Positions 19,085 to 27,902 of a DNA stretch of 64,000 nucleotides are shown in pieces. Made by a program: the position numbers and the translations under genes. The stretch is from Aquimarina sp. AU58 (GTDB lineage: Bacteria > Bacteroidota > Bacteroidia > Flavobacteriales > Flavobacteriaceae), in assembly GCF_900312745.1 (NCBI RefSeq), contig NZ_OMPD01000014.1, positions 3,162,001 through 3,226,000 of the forward strand. The letters run 5' to 3'. Positions within the stretch are counted from its first letter, which is position 1. Every line of letters starts with the position of its first letter. The notes beneath the pieces were generated by a model. That model had not been told where the DNA came from and ran no database searches. It saw only the letters and a program-made list of their open reading frames with translations.

Positions 19085-20146
19085 ATGTTACATAAAATCC
19101 AAAGCTTTCTGGAAGTTTCAAGATTCAAGTATCTTATATTTGGGCTTTTGATTTTTGTCTTTTCCGCTTCTGCCTCTAGTTGGTATTATTCTACAACTGA
19201 AGAATTACTAATCACTTATAGTATAAGGGTTATACTACAAATTGCTATGTCCTATGTGATTATAGAATTTTTAATTCTACATCTTTTAAATAAGGGTAAG
19301 GTCTTGATTTTTTGGATATCGATCGTAATAACATTGCTTACTTTTTACCTTATTTGCACCTTAACGTATATGTATTATTTTGAGCCTACCTTCCCTGCAA
19401 CGTATGTAAATTATATAAAACGTTTTACCGATACTTCACTGTTAGGGAGATTTACTAACATAGGTGAATTTATATCAAAATCATTGTATTTACTATATCC
19501 AACATTCTTAATCCTGGTATTAAAACTTTATACAGAGAAGCAACGTTTACTAAAGTTAAATGAACAGAAAAAAACAACCGAGCTTGCTGCATTAAAAAAT
19601 CAATTAAACCCCCACTTTTTATTCAATACATTAAATAATCTACATGCATTGGCATTAAAAAAGTCTGATGACACCACCAAAGTAATCCAAAAGCTTTCTA
19701 ATATCCTCGATTATATCTTATATCGCTGTAATGAAAATTATGTATCATTAGATAAAGAGATTGATTTAATCGAGAACTATTTATCCTTAGAAAAAATCCG
19801 TTATGCCGATAGAGTAAAAATCTCATTTAGTAAAAATGTAACAGGACAAGAAAAAATAGCTCCTTTATTATTGCTCACATTTATCGAAAATGCATTTAAA
19901 CACGGTGTTAAAGAAGAAATAAATCAAGCAAGTATCGAAATCAACATCTCTAAAAAGGGAGAGCAATTAGTGTTTAATGTAAAAAACAGCAAGCCGATGG
20001 GAGTTAATATTTCTATGAATAAAGATTCTATAGGGCTAAAAAACATAAAAAAACAATTAGAATTACTGTATCCCAAAGCATATGATTTGATTATTGAAAA
20101 CAAATCAAATTCATTTTCTGCTAATCTTAAATTAGATATTATATGA
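19085..20146 (+). CDS. LytS-type sensor histidine kinase
   Basis: Four membrane segments (~residues 15-160), a linker, and the His_kinase block LKNQLNPHFLFNTLNNLHA with the phosphoacceptor His near 178. The ATPase N-box is TFIENAFKHGV and the G-box DSIGLKNIKKQLELLYP. The organisation equals that of the kinase at 10005 but the sensor half differs in sequence. The last four bases overlap the LytTR gene start (ATGA type), giving translational coupling. It is divergent from the beta-barrel receptor operon. A possible -7 box, TAAATTTG, lies at 19045-19052. Confidence 0.92.
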   Translation: MLHKIQSFLEVSRFKYLIFGLLIFVFSASASSWYYSTTEELLITYSIRVILQIAMSYVIIEFLILHLLNKGKVLIFWISIVITLLTFYLICTLTYMYYFEPTFPATYVNYIKRFTDTSLLGRFTNIGEFISKSLYLLYPTFLILVLKLYTEKQRLLKLNEQKKTTELAALKNQLNPHFLFNTLNNLHALALKKSDDTTKVIQKLSNILDYILYRCNENYVSLDKEIDLIENYLSLEKIRYADRVKISFSKNVTGQEKIAPLLLLTFIENAFKHGVKEEINQASIEINISKKGEQLVFNVKNSKPMGVNISMNKDSIGLKNIKKQLELLYPKAYDLIIENKSNSFSANLKLDII

Positions 20147-20847
20147 GCTATACATGCTTAGTTATAGACGATGAACCTTTAGCCAGAGAATTAATCGAAA
20201 CGTATTTAAATAAGCTTCCGGATTTTGAATTAATTGCTTCGTGCTCAAGTGCTATTGAGGCCAGTTCGATATTAAATACAACAAAAATAGATTTACTTTT
20301 CTTAGATATTGAAATGCCTATACTAAAAGGTACCGATTTTTTTAAAAACCTTGTATACAAACCTCAGGTAATTTTTACTACTGCTTATCGTGATTATGCA
20401 GTAGATGGATTTGAATTAAATGCGATAGACTATTTATTGAAACCCATATTTTTTGAACGCTTTTTCTTAGCCATTCAGAAGTTTTTGAAACAGGAAAGAA
20501 AATCCATTTCGTCTGATTCATCAGAAGATACTACTCATAAGAAAATAGAATTTGTTTTTGTAAACAAAGCCAAAAAACAAATAAAAGTACTTTTTGATGA
20601 TGTTCTATATATTGAAAGCTTAAAGGATTATATTAAAATTCATTTAGAGAATGAAGCACTAACGATTAAGGAAAGTATCTCTAGTTTCGAAAAACGTATT
20701 GATAAACGTTTTATTCGCTTACATCGTTCTTATATTGTAAATAGTGAAAAAATTACAGCATATACTAAAAATGATGTAGAAATAGGAAGAATTGAAATCC
20801 CTATTGGAAACAGTTATAAAGATAATATGCTAGCTTTTTTTAAATGA
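20143..20847 (+). CDS. LytTR-family response regulator
   Basis: Receiver domain with the acidic pocket VIDDEP, phosphoacceptor Asp in LLFLDIEMP near residue 54 and Lys in YLLKPI, followed by a LytTR domain (~135-233) including VLFDDVLYIESLKDYIKIH and FIRLHRSYIV. It is a clear paralogue of the regulator at 11035, including the IPIGNSYKDN ending, so the two pairs probably arose by duplication of a LytS/LytTR operon. The convergent patatin gene ends 59 bases away. Confidence 0.93.
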   Translation: MSYTCLVIDDEPLARELIETYLNKLPDFELIASCSSAIEASSILNTTKIDLLFLDIEMPILKGTDFFKNLVYKPQVIFTTAYRDYAVDGFELNAIDYLLKPIFFERFFLAIQKFLKQERKSISSDSSEDTTHKKIEFVFVNKAKKQIKVLFDDVLYIESLKDYIKIHLENEALTIKESISSFEKRIDKRFIRLHRSYIVNSEKITAYTKNDVEIGRIEIPIGNSYKDNMLAFFK

Positions 20848-20906
20848 CTTGTATAAAAGTTTCCTACAAAAAACAGGTATACAAATATCAAAACAACTTT
20901 AAAAAT

Positions 20907-22619
20907 CTATTCTAAACACTTATTTTTTAATTCCTCTAGTGCGAAAAATGGATCTTCATTAAATTCTTTCCAATCCTTCTTTAACTGTTTATAAAGTTCG
21001 TCAATTTCGGTAAAATCAATTTTTAAATCACTTTCTGATTTTTTGAGCTCCAGGATATACTCCATAAGTTCATAGCAGAGCGTAAATTGACCGCAGGCGA
21101 TTAGTGTATCCATTCTATTTTTGGCAATATCTTTCTTATCCCACCATAATGTTGTTGGTGTTTCGGATGCAGTTAACCCAACACTCATTAACAATTTGCT
21201 TGGCGCAGGTTTAATATCCTTATTATAATTCGGTTGAGCACCAGAATAAGGTGTCTTTTGACCATTTAGCTTATACACTGTAGTAGTTATGCGTTTGTTT
21301 TGAAGTGAATATTTAGAATAAAACAGATCATAATTAAGTCTGCGCATTTGCTTTAAGAAGACGTCATTGATCATTTTTACTGCAGATGTTAGTCGATTGG
21401 TAAGCATCTGTTGCACCAATCCAATATCTAGCTTTTTAAAACTCAGGATGTCATCTACAAGTGGTTCTGGTACATTTTTTTTAAAGAGTGAAGCCATCTT
21501 ACCTTTAAAGAATTTCAGTACAACCGAGGCAAATCCACCCAATAGAGTTAGTGTTAAACCGATACCAATTAATATACTACCAATGATATAGATGGCAGGC
21601 GAGCCACAATCATCACAATGGTTGAAAATTTTCATCGAATTTATAACTACCATAATTACTCCTAATAAAAGAAGTATCCAATACAATGGTTTAATTCTGA
21701 AATATGCTAAGGCTTTTGCTACAAATTGTTTTAAAGAAACTCCTTTTTTCTCAAAACTATTATCCTGACGCCAGGGTACCATTTTAAAACTTCCAACATC
21801 ATTTACGATGATAAGACTGAGTGCATTTTTCATTCTCTCATTAATTCGGATCATACTACCGATCCCTTGATTATCCGCAATACCACCATCCATGATTCCT
21901 ACCCCATCAATAAATCTATCAAGGCTTTTCAATGCTTTATAATCTGTAGTATTATGATCTTTAAAATAATCATCTGGAAATTGTAACGGTTCAAACCCAA
22001 GAGGAAAACAGGAAGATGAAGCAATAATATCTCCCAATTGTACTTTAAATTTAAGCTTTTCTACAGATGTATTAGAAAGTGGGGAGCTTCCAAAAACTCC
22101 TGTATTTTGAAACCTATACGTAAGTCCAAACGAAAAATCTGTAGCATTATAACATACCTGTTTTAAATGTTTTGATGCTGGGTTCTCAAACATAGAAAAA
22201 TCACCTTTAAAAACTTCCATTTCTGCATATGTCAATGCAAACGCATTAATCAGGGAACGAGTCTTGTATGTATTATTTTTCCATACGGTATCATCTTCCA
22301 GTTTCTTAATTGCTGTATCTAATAATTTATCATTTTTAGGTTCAAAGGTTTGGTAAAATGCTTTAAAAAAATCTGTAAAACTGTGTTTCGTATCCTGTGC
22401 AGATTTGGCATAAGCCACTGCCAAAAGTGTCCCGCCACTAACAGAACTTAGAGCTTCTACATATTCTAATAAAGGTTTTTCTTTAAATTTGACTTTATTT
22501 AAATACGAGAGTATTCCCAAAGAATAGAATGTTGCTCGATATCCACCACCACTAAAACACAAGCCTATATTTTGAAAAGGAATAAAGGTACTTTCGGGAC
22601 TACTATTGTCTTCACTCAT
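20907..22619 (-). CDS. Patatin-like phospholipase with internal membrane segments
   Basis: Lipid acyl hydrolase of the patatin superfamily. The oxyanion loop FSGGGYRATFYSLG lies at ~22-35, the nucleophile Ser61 is in SSVSGG (a GxSxG variant with Ser in the first position), and the dyad Asp244 is in IMDGGIADNQG. Two hydrophobic helices (~312-333 and ~346-368) split off a C-terminal region of ~200 residues, so it is probably inner-membrane anchored with the catalytic domain in the cytoplasm. At 570 residues it is longer than minimal patatins. Its upstream region shares a two-block element with the small gene at 9476. Confidence 0.88.
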   Translation of the reverse strand: MSEDNSSPESTFIPFQNIGLCFSGGGYRATFYSLGILSYLNKVKFKEKPLLEYVEALSSVSGGTLLAVAYAKSAQDTKHSFTDFFKAFYQTFEPKNDKLLDTAIKKLEDDTVWKNNTYKTRSLINAFALTYAEMEVFKGDFSMFENPASKHLKQVCYNATDFSFGLTYRFQNTGVFGSSPLSNTSVEKLKFKVQLGDIIASSSCFPLGFEPLQFPDDYFKDHNTTDYKALKSLDRFIDGVGIMDGGIADNQGIGSMIRINERMKNALSLIIVNDVGSFKMVPWRQDNSFEKKGVSLKQFVAKALAYFRIKPLYWILLLLGVIMVVINSMKIFNHCDDCGSPAIYIIGSILIGIGLTLTLLGGFASVVLKFFKGKMASLFKKNVPEPLVDDILSFKKLDIGLVQQMLTNRLTSAVKMINDVFLKQMRRLNYDLFYSKYSLQNKRITTTVYKLNGQKTPYSGAQPNYNKDIKPAPSKLLMSVGLTASETPTTLWWDKKDIAKNRMDTLIACGQFTLCYELMEYILELKKSESDLKIDFTEIDELYKQLKKDWKEFNEDPFFALEELKNKCLE

Positions 22620-22697
22620 AATTCCAGAATTTTACAGTATAATTTTAATAAAAGATTACATTAATAAGAAATCTAAATCAACTATTTATAATCAATG

Positions 22698-22780
22698 TGG
22701 GGAATTAAAAAATGACGATTATGATGTTTAAACTTAAGATGAACTTTTATAGCTAACAATACGTAAAAATACCTGTTTTT
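22698..22780 (-). promoter_or_regulatory. Upstream element of the patatin gene, shared with 9731-9812
   Basis: Block one is 22698-22720 (TGGGGAATTAAAAAATGACG then ATT) and block two is 22758-22780 (AATACGTAAAAATACCTGTT then TTT). Both recur upstream of the small membrane-protein gene with the same 37-base gap and the same distance to the start codon. ATCAA precedes the first block within a few bases in both. A shared regulator, possibly one of the LytTR proteins nearby, is the simplest reading. Confidence 0.55.
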
Positions 22781-22806
22781 AAGTCAACATGCTACAAGTA
22801 GCTTTT

Positions 22807-24108
22807 TTATTGAATACAATCCTGTATTGCTTCATCTAAGATCGCAATCCCTAAATCTATTTCTTCGATACTTATGGTTAATGGAGGAGCAATTCTAAAA
22901 ACACTTCCGTAACCTTTCATTCGAACTATATTCATATTTAATCCCAGCTCCAGGCATCTACTGCATATTTTTTGACCCAGATCATCGTCTGGTATCTTTG
23001 TTTCCCGATCCTTTACAATTTCAACACCTAATAAAAGTCCGCTACCTCTTACATCCCCTATACATTCATATTTCTCATATAGTTGTAACAATTGCTGTTT
23101 TAAGTACTCCCCCTTTTCCAAAGCATTTTCGGCTAATTGTTGTTCATCAAGTATATCAAAAGCGGCTAAGCCAAAAGATGCACAAAATGGATCGGATACG
23201 TGAGAAGTCATATAAACGAACCCTCTTTTATGACATTCTTCCTCTATTTCTGCTGTGGTAACCATTGCTGCCAAAGGAAGCCCACCCCCTAGTGTTTTTG
23301 ATAAGGTTAAGAAATCGGGAACAACATCATATTGTTCAAAAGCAAAAGTTGTCCCCAGACGTCCTAATGCCGTTTGAGCTTCATCAAATATTAGTAATAA
23401 TCCGCGTTCATCACATAGTTCTTTTAACCTTTTAATATAATCGGGTTTTAATTCTATCATCCCTGCGGCACTCAATAAAGGTTCGGCTATTAATGCGGCA
23501 TATTCACCAACAGATTGTTGATCCGCCATTTTCATACCTACCTCCAGGCAAGTATGATCACAACTCCCTTTACAATGTGCAATCGGGCAGCGATATTCAT
23601 AAGGTGCCGGTATCATCAAACTACCCGACATCGCAGGTCCATATCCTTTTCTTGTTTTTGAATAGGTATACGATTGTGCTCCGGCCGTCATACCATGCCA
23701 GGACCCTGAAAATCCTATGATTTCAAAACCGCCAGTAACTAATTTTGCCATTCGTATTGCCACTTCATTCGACTCGGATCCTGTATTTAGAAATATACAT
23801 TTGGATAGACTATCGGGGAGTTTGCTGGTTAGTTTTTTGGCAAGATCAATCACCGGAGGAGACAAAATAGAACTTAGTAAATGAATAGCTTTATCACCTG
23901 ACTTTTCTAATATTTCAACAAACTTTGGATGATTATGTCCAAATACAGAACACATTTGACCAGAAGTAAAATCCAGAATCGCGTCTCCTTTTTTATTGTA
24001 GATATAGCTTCCAAAAGCTTTTTCGGCAATAAAAGGTGAAAACTCACCACAATACCGTATTAATGTTTCCTGGGCTTCTTCTACTTCTTTTGGGTTTAAA
24101 TCTTGCAT
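22807..24108 (-). CDS. Class III PLP-dependent aminotransferase, dialkylglycine-decarboxylase-like
   Basis: Cytoplasmic PLP enzyme of the class III (omega-amino acid) family, 433 residues, the usual length. Visible hallmarks are NTGSESNEVAIRMAK, GSWHGMT, the LIFDEAQTALGRLG segment with the PLP-contacting Asp, and the Schiff-base Lys in LSKTLGGGLPL. The order of motifs, the CDHTCLEVGM segment, TSHVSDPFCA and the ending around RIAPPLTISIEEIDLGI resemble 2,2-dialkylglycine decarboxylase more than ornithine or GABA aminotransferases. It lies 56 bases downstream of an AraC regulator on the same strand, which probably controls it. Confidence 0.85.
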   Translation of the reverse strand: MQDLNPKEVEEAQETLIRYCGEFSPFIAEKAFGSYIYNKKGDAILDFTSGQMCSVFGHNHPKFVEILEKSGDKAIHLLSSILSPPVIDLAKKLTSKLPDSLSKCIFLNTGSESNEVAIRMAKLVTGGFEIIGFSGSWHGMTAGAQSYTYSKTRKGYGPAMSGSLMIPAPYEYRCPIAHCKGSCDHTCLEVGMKMADQQSVGEYAALIAEPLLSAAGMIELKPDYIKRLKELCDERGLLLIFDEAQTALGRLGTTFAFEQYDVVPDFLTLSKTLGGGLPLAAMVTTAEIEEECHKRGFVYMTSHVSDPFCASFGLAAFDILDEQQLAENALEKGEYLKQQLLQLYEKYECIGDVRGSGLLLGVEIVKDRETKIPDDDLGQKICSRCLELGLNMNIVRMKGYGSVFRIAPPLTISIEEIDLGIAILDEAIQDCIQ

Positions 24109-24164
24109 AACGTTTTACTTTTGATAGCAAGTTCGATCAATTTTAAACCCTAAAATTGTAAAAT

Positions 24165-24920
24165 TCAATCATTTTTAACCAGGTCGGCATATTTTTTTGG
24201 GATCATCCCAACATTCATTTTAAAGTATTTATTAAAATGACTTTGATCAAAAAAGCCCGTATCATAAGCAATATCAGTAAAACTGTCCCTCGTCTTTATG
24301 TATTCTTTAGCTTTTTCTATTCGTAAATTTTGTAGATAACGAATAGGCGAAATCCCTATATTGGTTTTAAAAAGACGCTGAAAATGACTATCACTTAAAC
24401 AGGTTAGATCCAATAATTCTTCTACCAATATGGTACGATTATAATTATGCTCAAAATGTACCAGTGCCTTTTTTAAAATAAGTTTTGACTTTGTTGAATT
24501 AGCGCTTGTACTAATCAAAAAATGTTTAAATACATCCGGGACTTTAGTTTCTTCATGATCCTTAGTATCAAAATTCTTCTTATTAGCAACCCTAATAGAT
24601 TCGAACCAGGCATCAAAATGATGTTTATACGAATGGCAATTCTGTATTATAGTTAGACCTAATCGGTCACTGGAAATAGTATTGAAAGAGTATAATTTTG
24701 GAACCCGTATCACCTTATAATGAAAAAAATTCTCTACCAATGTCTGATGTGCCACATAGGGAGGGATCACGACCAAATCACCAGCTTTTAAGGTAAATAT
24801 AGCATCTTTACAGATAAGATTTGAACTTCCATTTATGATATAAGAAAATGTATAGCGATCCGGATGCAAATGCATCGGAAAAAAATGTCTTTTATCATAA
24901 CATATGGTCGCACATTCCAT
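24165..24920 (-). CDS. AraC-family regulator with cupin ligand domain
   Basis: Residues ~10-90 form an AraC-binding cupin (HFFPMHLHPDRYTFSYI, LKAGDLVVIPPYVAHQ), and the C-terminal ~95 residues carry the two HTH motifs of AraC proteins, including SDSHFQRLFKTNIGISPIRY and IAYDTGFFDQSHFNKYFKMN. The cupin pattern with PPYVAHQ is typical of regulators that bind small organic ligands. It is soluble, unlike the membrane AraC proteins at 12766 and 28744. Its position just upstream of the aminotransferase suggests it senses that enzyme's amino-acid substrate. Confidence 0.9.
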   Translation of the reverse strand: MECATICYDKRHFFPMHLHPDRYTFSYIINGSSNLICKDAIFTLKAGDLVVIPPYVAHQTLVENFFHYKVIRVPKLYSFNTISSDRLGLTIIQNCHSYKHHFDAWFESIRVANKKNFDTKDHEETKVPDVFKHFLISTSANSTKSKLILKKALVHFEHNYNRTILVEELLDLTCLSDSHFQRLFKTNIGISPIRYLQNLRIEKAKEYIKTRDSFTDIAYDTGFFDQSHFNKYFKMNVGMIPKKYADLVKND

Positions 24921-25222
24921 GATATAGGTAACTTATCATACGAAGGTAATTAAAAAAAACACATACCCTTTACATAAAATTAGTCATTATAACGACAATA
25001 CCAGTGTTTCTTAAATTGAGTTTTTGGGTATCTCTATGTTAAAAATTGAAGAATCCTTAAGTATTGATAATGAATACTATGATCTTAAACATGTGCTATT
25101 TTTACCAATTTTAGGTAGAAAACCCGCTATAAATTGGGGGTTTTAACTCTTTTTAATTGATTGTAAATACTATAACTTTAGTAAAGCTAAATATGGACTA
25201 ACGGTATTCTAAATCTGTTATT

Positions 25223-26572
25223 ATGAATCCAGCTTCTATCGATGAAGTAATCGAAAAATTAGAATCTATTCTACAGTGGTCAAAAGAACACTCTAGTCGA
25301 GTGGGCTATTTCGCTAGTTTATATTTGCGAGTAACCCAAACCATTAAAAGCAAATTAGGTACCGGGTATTTTGATGATGATAAACGACTTGAAGAGTTAG
25401 ATATTCATTTTGCAGCACGCTATTTTAAAGTAGTTGAACAATTTCAAAACAATGATCCTGCCATGCCCAAAGCATGGGCAGTTGCTTTTAATGCAATATC
25501 TGATCATGAACTCATTATTGTTCAACACTTATTATTAGGCATGAATCCGCATATCAATATCGATTTGGGAGCTGCTGCTGCAGAAATTGCTCCTGGAGCA
25601 GCTATTCATGATTTGCACGATGATTTTCAAAAGGTAAATACTATTCTTGCTTCTATTATACCAACCGTTCTGAAGGAGTTAAGTGAACTTTCCCCATTAT
25701 TATACTTATTAGAGGATATTGCAAAAAAAGAAGAAGAGGCGATTATTAATTTTAGTATGAAAATCGCACGAGATTTTGCCTGGAAACTCGCTACCGAACT
25801 AGCGCCTCTTACCATACAAGATCAACAAGTCGTTATTGAACAAAAAAATGTAGATATAGCCAAGGTAGGTGAAAAAATTATTGACCCTGGTTTTTTGGCA
25901 TCCTCTGTTTTGAAGGTTATTAATTCTGTAGAAGTAAAAGATGTCGATCAGAGTATTGATACCCTAAATGCTGGAAACGAATTACTCGAATTAATAGAAC
26001 AAGAACAAGGTATCATACTAAGTCCAGAAGCACTTAAGAATGCTCCTAACCAGATATATTACTTTCGAATAGCAAAAGGAGAATGGACTGGTAATTTTAA
26101 TTTTAAAATAAAAAGTTGGTCCAAAATGCTAAGAGCTTCGATTAGTATTAAAAATAAGATATTGCTTACTATGATGGGGTTATTTCAGAAAATAGTTGGA
26201 GATGCGGCTATCAAATCAATTATTACTCCTTTACCAAATGAAGGAAAAGCAGGTGTTGCCAAAAATGATTTCCGAATTCATAAAGGTTGGTTTACCCTTT
26301 TTATTTCTAAAGAAGATTACCTTTTATCTCCTAATGGCAAAGGAGTAATTGTAGATGCCCATGTTCGTTTTGGACCTTTTTCTTTTTTGTTTAGAGAACA
26401 TGATGTGTATCCTGCTGTGATTTATGCTAATGGGCTCAAAGCATTGTATCATATTGATTTGTTAGGCACCCAATTTGTTGGTGATTATACTGTTCGATCA
26501 GATCAAAAGCAAGTACATTCGGTTTTAGAGAATGATTGGGCAAAAGCAGTAGAAATCTTGAATAAGCAATGA
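25223..26572 (+). CDS. DUF5995-family protein with C-terminal extension
   Basis: The first ~215 residues match the DUF5995 pattern: IDEVIEKLESILQWSKEHSS, RVGYFASLYLRVT, FDDDKRLEELDIHFAARYF and the strongly conserved HLLLGMNPHINIDLG, with paired His residues (ISDHELIIVQH, NPHINID, IHDLHDDF) that could form a metal site in an all-helical fold. The remaining ~235 residues form a second, beta-richer region that I do not recognise (for example PNQIYYFRIAKGEWTGNFNF and FLFREHDVYPAVI). DUF5995 proteins are usually shorter, so this is a fused or extended version. No signal peptide. Function unknown. Confidence 0.75.
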   Translation: MNPASIDEVIEKLESILQWSKEHSSRVGYFASLYLRVTQTIKSKLGTGYFDDDKRLEELDIHFAARYFKVVEQFQNNDPAMPKAWAVAFNAISDHELIIVQHLLLGMNPHINIDLGAAAAEIAPGAAIHDLHDDFQKVNTILASIIPTVLKELSELSPLLYLLEDIAKKEEEAIINFSMKIARDFAWKLATELAPLTIQDQQVVIEQKNVDIAKVGEKIIDPGFLASSVLKVINSVEVKDVDQSIDTLNAGNELLELIEQEQGIILSPEALKNAPNQIYYFRIAKGEWTGNFNFKIKSWSKMLRASISIKNKILLTMMGLFQKIVGDAAIKSIITPLPNEGKAGVAKNDFRIHKGWFTLFISKEDYLLSPNGKGVIVDAHVRFGPFSFLFREHDVYPAVIYANGLKALYHIDLLGTQFVGDYTVRSDQKQVHSVLENDWAKAVEILNKQ

Positions 26573-26611
26573 TAGTTTATATTATTACATAGTAACAATA
26601 GTATACATAAT

Positions 26612-26637
26612 AAAAAAAACCCATCAATAATGATGGG
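26612..26637 (-). terminator. Terminator between DUF5995 and cold-shock genes
   Basis: CCCATCA (26620-26626) pairs with TGATGGG (26631-26637). On the minus strand the stem is followed by a run of eight T, giving a strong terminator for the cold-shock gene. A CTTT on the other side gives weak activity for the convergent gene. Confidence 0.85.
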
Positions 26638-26664
26638 CTTTCATTAAACTTGAAAGTATATGTA

Positions 26665-26856
26665 TTAGATAACTTTTACGTTTACCGCGTTTAATCCTTT
26701 GTTACCTTCTTGTAGATCAAATTCAACTGCGTCGCCTTCACGAATTTCGTCTACTAATCCAGAAATGTGTACAAAATGATCTTTGTTAGCACCTTCTTCA
26801 GTGATAAATCCAAAACCTTTAGCGTCATTGAAGAATTTTACTGTTCCTTTATTCAT
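26665..26856 (-). CDS. Cold-shock protein (CSD, CspA-like), 63 residues
   Basis: Nucleic-acid-binding OB-fold protein, probably an RNA chaperone or transcription anti-terminator. The two RNA-binding motifs are plain: KGFGFI (RNP1) and HFVHIS (RNP2, in DHFVHISGL), within a single cold-shock domain spanning nearly the whole protein. The start giving MNKGTVKFFNDAKGFGFITE was chosen because an upstream in-frame ATG would add 17 residues foreign to the family. Length is typical. It is monocistronic with a strong terminator. Confidence 0.95.
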   Translation of the reverse strand: MNKGTVKFFNDAKGFGFITEEGANKDHFVHISGLVDEIREGDAVEFDLQEGNKGLNAVNVKVI

Positions 26857-27008
26857 TGTAATGTAATTAAATTTATTATATAATTTGTTTTGCAAAGATG
26901 GTGTCAATTATTTGATAAATAACAAATTAATTCATTAATTTTCAATTATATATCAAATTGACAGTAAAACCCTACTAAACAGAAACTGTCATTATCAAAA
27001 CACAAAAG

Positions 27009-27461
27009 TCATTTAATAGAGTTCCATATATCTAAATATATTTTCCAGTTAGCTCCTACTTTTTTCCAGACGATTACATATTTACCTTTCCAGGTAATTT
27101 CTTCTCCGTCAGCTTTTTTTGTAGTGCCTTGATAGGTACCATAATCATATGCTTCATTACCGATGATTTTAATTTCGATAGGATCTATTTTATGATTAAT
27201 GATTTTTATACCTTCCGGAAGTCTCCAATACCCCAATATATCTTCGGTTCCTTCAAGAATTTTTAAATTATTAGGGAATATTTTGGCATCTTCAGTATAT
27301 GACTCACCAATCATTTTATAGTTTGAAGTATTTACGTATTTAGAAAAGTTTTTGCCATTTTCTAGTATTTGGTTGATCTCCGCTTTTTCTCCGATATAGT
27401 TTTGTCCAATTGCCTGGCTGCCAATTAACATGAGAAATAAGATTGATAAAAATGATTTCAT
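27009..27461 (-). CDS. Secreted NTF2-like (SnoaL/DUF4440-type) protein
   Basis: A signal peptide (1-19, ending AIGQ) precedes an NTF2-like cone-shaped domain of ~125 residues with the typical start helix AEINQILENGKNFSKYV, the YTEDAKIFPNN segment and the closing strands WKGKYVIVWKKVGANWKIYL. Members bind small hydrophobic ligands or act as polyketide-cyclase-like isomerases, but many are uncharacterised. Its start is 3 bases after the stop of another NTF2-like gene, and both belong to the operon with a DJ-1 lipoprotein. Confidence 0.82.
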   Translation of the reverse strand: MKSFLSILFLMLIGSQAIGQNYIGEKAEINQILENGKNFSKYVNTSNYKMIGESYTEDAKIFPNNLKILEGTEDILGYWRLPEGIKIINHKIDPIEIKIIGNEAYDYGTYQGTTKKADGEEITWKGKYVIVWKKVGANWKIYLDIWNSIK

Positions 27462-27464
27462 TTT

Positions 27465-27884
27465 TTAGTTCTTTTGCTTTCTATAGAATATTTTACTCAC
27501 TACTTTCCATTCTCCATCTACTTTTAATAAATTCATATAATCAATAAATGCAAAGGTTTCATATTCAATTTCAAGTTTTGCCTGGGCTGCATTTCCTGTG
27601 ATATCTATAGATGTAATCTTTGTTTTTCGGTTTTGTTTTGGTCCGGGTTTCATTACTTTTTTAAAGAATTCTAAAGCATTAACCTCTTTGTACCCGTCTT
27701 TTGAAATAAATTTCATCGTAGCATTGGTATGAAATGCTTTTTTTAAGGTTTCAAAATCATTGTTTGTACCACCATCCAGGTAATACGTAACGGTCTTTTC
27801 TACAAGTGTTTTATCAGATTCCTGAGCAAAAGTTAATGAAGAAGTACTAATGCATACGAGTAGGATATAAAGTATTGTTCTCAT
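27465..27884 (-). CDS. Secreted NTF2-like protein (putative lumazine-binding family)
   Basis: Signal peptide (1-20, ending TFAQ) followed by an NTF2-like domain with VEKTVTYYLDGGTNNDFETL, AFHTNATMKFIS and FAFIDYMNLLKVDGEWKVVS, a pattern of the Lumazine_bd_2 (PF12893) subgroup despite its name not implying a proven ligand. It sits between a DJ-1 lipoprotein gene (18 bases upstream) and another NTF2-like gene (3 bases downstream). Together they look like a periplasmic detoxification or repair operon under the upstream membrane AraC regulator. Confidence 0.83.
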   Translation of the reverse strand: MRTILYILLVCISTSSLTFAQESDKTLVEKTVTYYLDGGTNNDFETLKKAFHTNATMKFISKDGYKEVNALEFFKKVMKPGPKQNRKTKITSIDITGNAAQAKLEIEYETFAFIDYMNLLKVDGEWKVVSKIFYRKQKN

Positions 27885-27902
27885 CTGTTTATTTATTTTA
27901 AG

